Shown piece by piece: positions 6,895-13,465 of a stretch of 64,000 nt of DNA. This DNA is from Amycolatopsis sp. CA-126428. Its GTDB lineage: Bacteria; Actinomycetota; Actinomycetes; Mycobacteriales; Pseudonocardiaceae. The notes below the pieces were generated by a model. That model saw nothing but the letters and a program-made list of their open reading frames with translations. It did no database searches and was not told the origin of the DNA. Position 1 is the stretch's first letter, and every line of letters starts with the position of its first letter. The position numbers and the translations under genes are program-made. Location of the stretch: positions 104,345-168,344 of the forward strand of contig NZ_PPHF01000098.1 in NCBI RefSeq assembly GCF_002904335.1, given 5' to 3'.

Positions 6895-7806
6895 TCAATT
6901 CGCAGCGGCCATCCGGCGGAGCACCCAGGTGCGGACGAGGCCCGCACTGGCTCCGGAAAGCGCCAGGACCGCGATCAGCAGCGGCAGGTTCGACCCGTTG
7001 GTGAAGCCGTCCGACGCCGAGGGTAGCGCTTCCGCCTGGCCCGCGGTCTGGACGCCGGAGGCGGCGTCCGGCGTGCCGGCCGGACCGGTGAGGCCGTACT
7101 GCGGCGCGTAACCGGGGATCTGGCTGCCGTACCGGATCGCCGGGGACGGGGTGAACAACCCGGCCGTCGCGAACGGGATGCCGCTGTAGTCGCGCATCGG
7201 GGCGTAGCCGGTGCCGAAGGTGAAGGGGAAGCCGCCGAACAGCGGGGTGCTCGCGAAGCCGGGCAGGAGCGGGCTGTTCGCGTCCGGGATCGGCGTGGTG
7301 CCCGCCGGGGTCCCGCCCTGCTGCGGCGCGCCGCCGGACCCGTCCTGGGCCGGTGGCTGCTGCTGGGGGTTCCCGCCCGTGCCGCCGGGTTGCTGCGGCG
7401 CGGGCTGGCCGCCGCCGGTGAGCGAGCGGAGGCCCTGCTGGGTGCCGCCGGTCACGCCCTGGACGCCCTGGTTGATGGCGCTCGCCGCGGGCGCGCCGAC
7501 CACCGGCACCGGCGAGACGACGGTGTTCACGACGTTCACGGTGACCTGGCAGAGCGTGCCGAGGATGGCGTTGATCGTCCCGGTCAGCACCTTCGTGCCC
7601 TCGGTGACGACGCCCAGGTTGAGCGGGAGGCCGAGCAGCGGTGTCGTGGCCTTGACGGTGTCCCCGGGCTTGGCGCTGATCGTGTCACCGCACTTGGCCG
7701 TGAGCGTGTCCGCCGAGGCGGTGCCGGGCATCCCGAGCACGGCCGAACCCGCGAGGGCGACCGCCGCCGCACCGACCGCCGTTGCCCTCCGTGTCCGATC
7801 CCGCAT
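6895..7806 (-). CDS. exported membrane-anchored protein, tandem paralogue B
   Basis: 303 residues, function unknown. Signal peptide 1-32 (twin-Arg-like MRDRTRR start, GTASA cleavage site). The mature part begins DTLTAKCGDTISAKPGDTVK, with C39 and C86 as the only likely disulfide pair. A Pro/Gln/Gly-rich linker (about 135-175) is followed by APMRDYSGIPFATAG and a C-terminal anchor LPLLIAVLALSGASAGLV ending RTWVLRRMAAAN. The motif and anchor match paralogue A closely. The ATG at 7806 has a modest AGGGGCGG upstream. The 91-bp gap to the next gene suggests separate expression or a loose operon. Anchor and motif conservation implies a shared surface role. Confidence 0.82.
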   Translation of the reverse strand: MRDRTRRATAVGAAAVALAGSAVLGMPGTASADTLTAKCGDTISAKPGDTVKATTPLLGLPLNLGVVTEGTKVLTGTINAILGTLCQVTVNVVNTVVSPVPVVGAPAASAINQGVQGVTGGTQQGLRSLTGGGQPAPQQPGGTGGNPQQQPPAQDGSGGAPQQGGTPAGTTPIPDANSPLLPGFASTPLFGGFPFTFGTGYAPMRDYSGIPFATAGLFTPSPAIRYGSQIPGYAPQYGLTGPAGTPDAASGVQTAGQAEALPSASDGFTNGSNLPLLIAVLALSGASAGLVRTWVLRRMAAAN

Positions 7807-7921
7807 GCTCGCCGCCCCTGGTCGTCGCCTACTTACCAGTACAACGACGTTAAGGCAGCCGGGTGACGCCCGCTCGTTCAGAAATGTCCGGCATTCGGGT
7901 GGAAGCCGAGGTCACCGTGCG

Positions 7922-8725
7922 TCAGGCGGGGCTGCGGCGAATCCAGGCCCGGACGAGCGCGGCCGCGACGGCCGCCAGCGCGAGCACCGCGAGCAGCATC
8001 GGCAGCTTCGCCGGCGGGGTGACCGCCGGGAGGGCCTCCGCCGTGCCGGGCCGCTCGGCGTCGACGGTCGGCGGCGGGACCTGCTGACCGGGGATGATCT
8101 GCGCGATCACCGGCGCCTGCACCAGGGTGCCCGGCAGCAGTGCGGCGTTGGTGAAGATGCCCGAGATCGTGTCGCCGGGCAGGCCCGCGTTGCCCGGCCC
8201 GGTGACCACCGGTCCGGTGCTCGAGCCGGGCAGGTCCGGCCCCGGGGCCGGCGGGTTCGGGTTCGGGCCCGGGCTGGGCGGGTTCGGCCCCGGCGGAGCG
8301 GGCGGAGCGGGATCGGAAGGGCCCGGCGGCAGTTCGGCGGCGACGCCCTGCGTCAGGTTGCCGACCGCGTTGACCGTGCCCTGCGCGACCGGGCAGACGC
8401 CCTTCGCGGCGGCGTCGCCGACCAGCGGCACCCGGCCGATGCCGAGCGCCTTCACCGTGTCGCCGAGCGGCAGCGTGAGCAGGGGGGCCGAGCCGTTCGT
8501 GTTCCGCGAACTGGAGTCGAGGCCGATGGTGAGCTGGTTCGGGGCGTTCAGCGGGGCACCGGCGTCGAGCACCAGGCCGTTCGCACTCCCCTGCTGCAGC
8601 GTGGCCTGGCAGTCGCCGCCCAAGGTGGGGCTGGGATCGGCGCTCGCCACGCCCGGCGCGGCCAGCGCGGCCGAGGCGGCGATCGTGAAACCCAGTGCGG
8701 TGATCCGGGTGACGCGCTTCCCCAT
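7922..8725 (-). CDS. exported membrane-anchored protein, tandem paralogue C
   Basis: 267 residues, function unknown. Signal peptide with GVASA cleavage near residue 30, then a mature region starting DPSPTLGGDCQATLQQGSAN with two cysteines (GDC and GVC). A conserved-looking LGDTVKALGIG echoes PGDTVKA in paralogue B. A proline-rich stretch (PPAPPGPNPPSPGPNP) follows, and the C-terminus is LPMLLAVLALAAVAAALV ending RAWIRRSPA. Unlike A and B it lacks the APMRDY motif, so it is the most diverged copy. I chose the ATG at 8725 because GGAGG lies 5 nt upstream; the ATG at 8728 is equally in frame. First of the three in transcription order, divergent from nfo. Confidence 0.8.
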   Translation of the reverse strand: MGKRVTRITALGFTIAASAALAAPGVASADPSPTLGGDCQATLQQGSANGLVLDAGAPLNAPNQLTIGLDSSSRNTNGSAPLLTLPLGDTVKALGIGRVPLVGDAAAKGVCPVAQGTVNAVGNLTQGVAAELPPGPSDPAPPAPPGPNPPSPGPNPNPPAPGPDLPGSSTGPVVTGPGNAGLPGDTISGIFTNAALLPGTLVQAPVIAQIIPGQQVPPPTVDAERPGTAEALPAVTPPAKLPMLLAVLALAAVAAALVRAWIRRSPA

Positions 8726-8826
8726 CATGCCCTCCGGCAGTCGGACCAATCTGGATCACGGAACGCGCTCACGGTACTCCACGAGCGTCACCAACCGGGC
8801 CCACCGGCCGGAAACGGGCCCGGGAG

Positions 8827-8832
8827 TAGCGT
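8827..8832 (+). promoter_or_regulatory. -10 element of leaderless nfo
   Basis: TAGCGT lies 7 nt before the nfo ATG (8840), which would put the transcription start on the initiation codon. There is no Shine-Dalgarno sequence. Confidence 0.6.
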
Positions 8833-8839
8833 GCAACGC

Positions 8840-9613
8840 ATGCTGATTGGCGCCCATGTCCGTGACGACGACCCGTTGCCCGCGGTCGTCGAGCGCAAAG
8901 CCGAAGTCGTCCAGTTCTTCCTCTCGGACCCGCAGGGCTGGAAGGCCCCGAAGCCGCACCCGCACGGCGAGGCCATCGCGGCCGACCCGGTCGAGGTGTT
9001 CATCCACGCGCCGTACCTGATCAACGTGGCTTCGCTGAACAACCGGATCCGGATCCCGTCGCGGAAGAACGTCACGCAGCACGCGGACGGTGCGGCCGCG
9101 ATCGGCGCGAAGGGCCTGATCGTGCACGGCGGGCACGTCGGCGCGAACGACGACGCCGAGGCCGGCCTGGACAACTGGCGCAAGCTGTTCGAGCGCGAGC
9201 AGGAGAAGGGCGGCTTCAAGGTCCCGATCCTGATCGAGAACACCGCCGGCGGCGAGAACGCGATGACCCGCGACCTCGACGTCATCGCCCGGCTGTGGGA
9301 CAAGGTCGGCGAGTTCGGCGCCGGGTTCTGCCTGGACACCTGCCACGCGTACGCCGCGGGCTGGGACCTCGCCACCGCCGTCGACAAGGTCAGGGCCATC
9401 ACCGGCCGGATCGACCTGGTGCACCTCAACAACTCCCGCGACGAGTTCGGCTCGACGCGCGACCGGCACGCCAGCATCGTGCAGGGCGACGGGACGATCG
9501 ACCCCGAGGCGCTGGTCGCCGTCGCCCGCGAGGCGGGCGCCCCGGTCGTCGTCGAGACGCCGGCCGACGGGCAGGCCGCCGACATCGCCTACCTGCGGGA
9601 ACAGCTCGGTTAG
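8840..9613 (+). CDS. nfo: deoxyribonuclease IV / AP endonuclease IV
   Basis: 257 residues of the TIM-barrel AP endonuclease family. It cleaves the backbone 5' to abasic sites in base-excision repair, using a trinuclear zinc site. Visible metal-site signatures are VHGGHVG (about 96), ILIENTAGGENAM (about 134), FCLDTCHAYAAGWD (about 164) and LVHLNNSRDEFGSTRDRHAS (about 193-212). MLIGAHVRDDDPL starts like the family, with the conserved GAH. The length is slightly short of the E. coli enzyme, as usual for actinobacteria. The ATG at 8840 is preceded by TAGCGT rather than a ribosome-binding site, so it is probably leaderless. It converges on the GT87 gene with a 4-bp stop overlap (TTAG). Confidence 0.93.
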   Translation: MLIGAHVRDDDPLPAVVERKAEVVQFFLSDPQGWKAPKPHPHGEAIAADPVEVFIHAPYLINVASLNNRIRIPSRKNVTQHADGAAAIGAKGLIVHGGHVGANDDAEAGLDNWRKLFEREQEKGGFKVPILIENTAGGENAMTRDLDVIARLWDKVGEFGAGFCLDTCHAYAAGWDLATAVDKVRAITGRIDLVHLNNSRDEFGSTRDRHASIVQGDGTIDPEALVAVAREAGAPVVVETPADGQAADIAYLREQLG

Positions 9614-11160
9614 ACGGTGACGGCCTTCCGGCGGCGCCGGGTGGCGTTCGGGATGATCACGTCACGGGCGCCGTCGAGGAAGCCGCCGGCCGGGTCGTCG
9701 TCGCCGTCCATCCGCACCAGGTCGGTGGCCGGGCGGTAGATCTCCCGGACGACCAGCACGCAGAGCCCGATGACGGCGAGGTCGCGGACCACGACCGTGC
9801 CGAGGAACCACCCCTCGGGCAGGCCCTTGTGGTCGACGCCGAGGTAGTAGAACATCCGCGGCACCCAGACGACGGCGTCGATCAGCATCCAGCCGAGCAG
9901 CAGCCGCCAGCGCGGGATCGCGAGCACCGCCAGCGGCACCAGCCACAGGGAGTACTGCGGGCTCCACACCTTGTTCGTCAGCAGGAACGCGGCCACGACG
10001 AGGAACGCCAACTGGCCGACGCGCGGCCGGCGGGGCGCGGCCAGCGCGAGGTAGGCGATCCCGGCGCAGCAGGTCAGGAACAGCACGGCCACCGTGACGT
10101 TCAGGTACGTCGGCGTCTGGTTCTTCTGCAGCACGCCGTCGAACCCGGCCCAGCCGCTGGTGTACGAGAAGACGTTGTACAGCGAGTCCGGGTCCATCGG
10201 CCGCAGGGCGCTCATCCGGAAGAACTCCCACCAGCCGCGGGTCGCGGTGAGGATGAACGGCGCGTTCACCGCCAGCCACGTCACCACGGCGGCGCCCGCG
10301 GTCTTCCAGAACGGTGTCAGCTTGCCCGCGCGCTGGCACAGCGCGAACAGCACGCCGAGCAGGAAGAGCGGGTAGAGCTTCGCCGTCGCGCCCAGCCCGA
10401 GCAGGACACCGGCGAGCAGCGGGCGTTTCCGCGCCCAGGCGAGCAGGCCGGTCGCGGTGAACGCGGTCGCGAGCGCGTCGAAGTTCGTGAACGCGTGCAC
10501 CAGCACCAGCGGCGAGATCGCCACCAGGACCATGTCCCACGGGCGGCGTCTCACCGTCCGGCCGGTCGCCCACACGGTGACCAGCCACGCGAGCGCCAGG
10601 AAGAACGCCGTGATGTCGAAGTAGACCGCCACCGGCAGCGCGCCGGGCAGCCAGCCGGACTCGGCGACGTTCAGCCAGCCCGCCGCGAGCTTCGCGTTCG
10701 CCCACTGGAAGAGGCCGGTGAGCACCGGGTACTCCATGTACCGGGTGTTGTTCTCGGCGGTTTGCGAGCTTTCCTGCCACGACGTGTAGTACGGGAAGGT
10801 GCCCGGCCGGTCGAGCCGCTCGGAGCCGTAGAGCGGCACGATGTCGGAGTAGCACATGGCCACGAACGGACGGCCCGCGCGCCAGTCGAGCTGGGTGGCG
10901 CCGCTCGAGTCCTGGTACTGCTGGATGCAGGAGCCCTTGCCGAACCAGCACAGCATCAGCGCCAGGGTGGCCAGCAGCAGCCCGACGCGCTGGGGCGACC
11001 AGAACCAGTGCCTGCCGACCGCCGCGTGCTCACCGAGCGGGCCGCCGAGGGGTCTGGTGACCGCCGCCGCGAGCGGCTCGTTCCAGCTCGGGACGATCCG
11101 TTCCGCCCGGGTCAGCGTCACGGGGCCGGGTTCCGGCTCCCGCGTGGTCTCCTCTGGCAC
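9610..11160 (-). CDS. GT87-family integral membrane glycosyltransferase
   Basis: 516 residues with about ten membrane segments, beginning near residue 58 (VGLLLATLALMLCWFG). The family (GT87, GT-C fold) contains polyprenyl-phosphomannose/arabinose-dependent transferases of mycobacteria. A large extracytoplasmic loop with CYSDIVPLYG and PYYTSW follows the first segment, as in GT-C enzymes. Later motifs include FTNFDALATAF and KVWSPQYSLWLVPL. The genomic position, next to PBP and rpsF, matches Rv0051 of M. tuberculosis as I remember it, so it is likely the orthologue; the acceptor is unknown. GTG start at 11160 with TACGAT 7 nt upstream, so probably leaderless. Confidence 0.82.
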   Translation of the reverse strand: MPEETTREPEPGPVTLTRAERIVPSWNEPLAAAVTRPLGGPLGEHAAVGRHWFWSPQRVGLLLATLALMLCWFGKGSCIQQYQDSSGATQLDWRAGRPFVAMCYSDIVPLYGSERLDRPGTFPYYTSWQESSQTAENNTRYMEYPVLTGLFQWANAKLAAGWLNVAESGWLPGALPVAVYFDITAFFLALAWLVTVWATGRTVRRRPWDMVLVAISPLVLVHAFTNFDALATAFTATGLLAWARKRPLLAGVLLGLGATAKLYPLFLLGVLFALCQRAGKLTPFWKTAGAAVVTWLAVNAPFILTATRGWWEFFRMSALRPMDPDSLYNVFSYTSGWAGFDGVLQKNQTPTYLNVTVAVLFLTCCAGIAYLALAAPRRPRVGQLAFLVVAAFLLTNKVWSPQYSLWLVPLAVLAIPRWRLLLGWMLIDAVVWVPRMFYYLGVDHKGLPEGWFLGTVVVRDLAVIGLCVLVVREIYRPATDLVRMDGDDDPAGGFLDGARDVIIPNATRRRRKAVTV

Positions 11161-11167
11161 GAGGCGG

Positions 11168-11173
11168 ATCGTA
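11168..11173 (-). promoter_or_regulatory. -10 element of leaderless GT87 gene
   Basis: TACGAT (read on the minus strand) is 7 nt before the GTG at 11160. No Shine-Dalgarno sequence intervenes. Confidence 0.55.
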
Positions 11174-11208
11174 TCGGTGATCGGCGTGCGCGGTGGTGAA
11201 GCCGGTGA

Positions 11209-12267
11209 TCATGCCGGATTCGCGTAGAACGAGGCCAGCACCTCCGCGGCCGCGCCGCGGGTGACGATCTCCTCGCCGGAAGCGTCTTCGACGACCTCGA
11301 TCCGCTGCCAGTGCGGCAGCGGCAGCAGTTCCTCGAGCCGGGCCGAGACGGCTTCCCGGTGGACGTCCGGCTCGTCCCGGACCGCCCGCCCGGCCAGCAC
11401 GATCCGCTCGAGGTCGAGCACCTGCACCAGGTCGGCCAGCCCGATGCCGAGGAAGCCGGCGGCGGCCCGGGTGTCCGGCGCCCGCTTGGCCATGATCTCG
11501 ACGCAGCCGCGCCGCCCGCACGCGCAGCGCGGCCCGTCGTAGGCGATCGTGGTGTGCCCGAACTCACCCGCGTTGGTCCGCGGGCCGCGGTAGAGCCGCC
11601 CGTCGATCAGCAGGCCGACGCCGATGCCGGTGCCGACGAGCACCACCGCGGTCGCCGTCGGCTCGCCGTGCGGCCAGAGCCGGGCGAACGCGGCGGCGTT
11701 GGTGTTCTTGTCGAGCGTCACCGGCAGCCCGGTGCGCTGCTCCAGCAGCTCGCGCAGGGGCACGTCGTGCCAGCCGGGCATGTTCGTCGCGTCGCGGACC
11801 AGGCCGGCGCGGTGGTCCAGCGGGCCGACCGCGCCGAGGCCGAGGCCGAGCACGTCGAAGCCGTCGGCGAGTTCGAGGGCCGTGGTGCCGATGGCGTCGA
11901 CGGCCTGCGCGGGCGTGAAGCCGCGTGGCAGCGGGCCACCCGCCGTCTCCTCCACCTCGCCGACGAGGTTGGCGCGCAGCACGCGGTACTCGTCGCGGTC
12001 GAGGCGCGCGCCGAGTGCGTGCCTGGCGCCCGCCCGGATGCGCAGCGCCGTGCGGGGCTTGCCCACGCCGGCGGACGGCAGCCGCTCCTCGTCCAGCAGG
12101 CCGGTGTCGAGCAGTTCGGGGACGATCTTGGAGACGGCCTGCTGGGTGAGCCCGGTGCGTTCGGCGAGTTCGACCCGGCTGAGACCACCGGCGCGGAGGA
12201 TGTGCGTGAGCAGCAGCACACGGTTGTGCTCGCGCACGTCGCGCAGGTTCACCCCGGTGTCCGCCAT
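11209..12267 (-). CDS. ROK-family transcriptional regulator
   Basis: 352 residues. A winged helix-turn-helix at about 14-58 (RVELAERTGLTQQAVSKIVP) precedes a ROK sugar-kinase-like domain. Visible are the phosphate loop GTGIGVGLLIDG (212-223), NAGEFGH (232-238) and the zinc motif CACGRRGCVE (248-257). The usual catalytic Asp of the ENDANAAA motif is Asn here: DKNTNAAA, N188. It therefore probably senses a sugar or sugar phosphate without phosphorylating it. It is divergent from a Gfo/Idh oxidoreductase 76 bp away, which it likely controls. The C-terminal half is shorter than in full-length kinases. Confidence 0.9.
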   Translation of the reverse strand: MADTGVNLRDVREHNRVLLLTHILRAGGLSRVELAERTGLTQQAVSKIVPELLDTGLLDEERLPSAGVGKPRTALRIRAGARHALGARLDRDEYRVLRANLVGEVEETAGGPLPRGFTPAQAVDAIGTTALELADGFDVLGLGLGAVGPLDHRAGLVRDATNMPGWHDVPLRELLEQRTGLPVTLDKNTNAAAFARLWPHGEPTATAVVLVGTGIGVGLLIDGRLYRGPRTNAGEFGHTTIAYDGPRCACGRRGCVEIMAKRAPDTRAAAGFLGIGLADLVQVLDLERIVLAGRAVRDEPDVHREAVSARLEELLPLPHWQRIEVVEDASGEEIVTRGAAAEVLASFYANPA

Positions 12268-12293
12268 GGACAGGATCTTCGCACGTCCGGCCA

Positions 12294-12316
12294 GTTAGGC
12301 AACGCTGTTGTTTTAT
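12294..12316. promoter_or_regulatory. candidate operator between ROK regulator and oxidoreductase
   Basis: CAAC-GCT-GTTG forms a short inverted repeat inside a longer, imperfectly symmetric stretch in the divergent promoter. ROK repressors typically bind AT-rich palindromes at such sites. Weak evidence. Confidence 0.3.
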
Positions 12317-12343
12317 CAAGGGGCGGCGGGGTTTAATGACGGC

Positions 12344-13390
12344 ATGGCGGACGACTTGCGCGTGGGCATCCTCGGGTACGGCATCGGGGGCCGCGTTTTC
12401 CACGCGCCCCTGGTGGCGGCGACGCCCGGGCTCACGCCGGCGGTGATCACGACGTCAAGCAACGCCGCGCAAGCCCGCATCGACCACCCTGGCGCGGAGA
12501 TCGTGCCGGACGCCGACGCGTTGTTCGAGCGGGCGGGCGACCTCGACCTCGTCGTGGTCAGCACGCCGAACCGCACGCACGTGCCGCTCGCCCTGCGCGC
12601 GATCGAAGCCGGCCTGCCGGTGGTCGTCGACAAGCCGTTCGCGCCGACCGCGGCCGAAGCCCAGCGGGTCGTCGATGCGGCGAAGGCGGCGGGCGTCGGC
12701 CTCACGGTCTTCCAGAACCGGCGGCTGGACTCCGACTTCCTCACCGTGCGGAAGGTCCTCGATTCGGGACGGCTCGGCGAGGTGTTCCGCTTCGAATCCC
12801 GCTACGACCGCTGGGTGCCGAAGCCCAAGGACAACTGGCGCGAATTCGGCGACCCGGCCGAGGCCGGCGGCCTGCTCTACGACCTCGGCGCGCACATCGT
12901 CGACCAGGCGCTGCAGCTGTTCGGCCCGGTCACCCGCGTCTACGCGGAGGTCGACCGCCGCCGGGCCGGCGTCCAGGTCGACGACGACGTCTTCGTCGCG
13001 CTGCACCACGCGAACGGCGTCCGCTCGCACCTGTGGGCGACCGCGCTGGCGGGCACGCAGAACCCGCGGTTCCGGCTGCTCGGTGACCGGGCGACCTTCA
13101 CCAAGTACGGCCTCGACGTGCAGGAACCGCAGATCAAGGCGGGCCTGCGCCCCGGCGACGCCGGCTGGGGCACCGAGCCCGCGGCGGACGCCGGGAAGCT
13201 CGGCGTCGGCCCGGAGATCGAGACCGTGCCGACCGAGACCGGCCGCTACGAGCAGTTCTACGCCCAGGTGCGCGACGCCCTGCGCGGCGAAGGCGAGTTC
13301 CCGGTCGACCCGGCGTCGTCGGTCGAGACCCTGCGCGTGATCGAGGCGGCCCACCGCGCCGGCGTCGAAGGCACCGTGGTCGAGCTCTGA
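12344..13390 (+). CDS. Gfo/Idh/MocA-family NAD(P)-dependent oxidoreductase
   Basis: 348 residues. The N-terminal Rossmann fold starts RVGILGYGIGGRVFHAPL (G-x-G-x-x-G) and has the family motif VVVDKPFAP (about 93-101), with Asp replacing the more usual Glu of EKP. The C-terminal domain carries GGLLYDLGAHIVDQ, where the substrate-binding Asp and His of the family sit. This resembles the YdgJ/YvaA-type sugar or inositol dehydrogenases; the substrate is not identifiable. I chose the ATG at 12344 over an in-frame ATG at 12308 because TTTAAT lies 6 nt upstream and homologues start at the Rossmann strand. Divergent from a ROK regulator, so probably sugar-controlled. Confidence 0.88.
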   Translation: MADDLRVGILGYGIGGRVFHAPLVAATPGLTPAVITTSSNAAQARIDHPGAEIVPDADALFERAGDLDLVVVSTPNRTHVPLALRAIEAGLPVVVDKPFAPTAAEAQRVVDAAKAAGVGLTVFQNRRLDSDFLTVRKVLDSGRLGEVFRFESRYDRWVPKPKDNWREFGDPAEAGGLLYDLGAHIVDQALQLFGPVTRVYAEVDRRRAGVQVDDDVFVALHHANGVRSHLWATALAGTQNPRFRLLGDRATFTKYGLDVQEPQIKAGLRPGDAGWGTEPAADAGKLGVGPEIETVPTETGRYEQFYAQVRDALRGEGEFPVDPASSVETLRVIEAAHRAGVEGTVVEL

Positions 13391-13400
13391 CCCCCTGACC

Positions 13401-13441
13401 GGCCGTGACCTCGGTGACCCCCAGCATCCGAGGTCACGGCC
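13401..13441. terminator. terminator between convergent oxidoreductase and PBP genes
   Basis: A perfect 14-bp inverted repeat (GGCCGTGACCTCGG and its complement) with a 13-nt loop lies between the stops at 13390 and 13466. It could stop transcription from both sides, although neither flank has a long T-run. Confidence 0.7.
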
Positions 13442-13465
13442 ACCTTCCCCGCCCGGCCGGGGTGC

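Noticed and set aside
7211..8839. N-terminal extension of nfo by about 540 residues
   Set aside because: The extension runs antisense through two exported-protein genes. The endonuclease IV fold begins at the ATG at 8840, which has its own -10 element.
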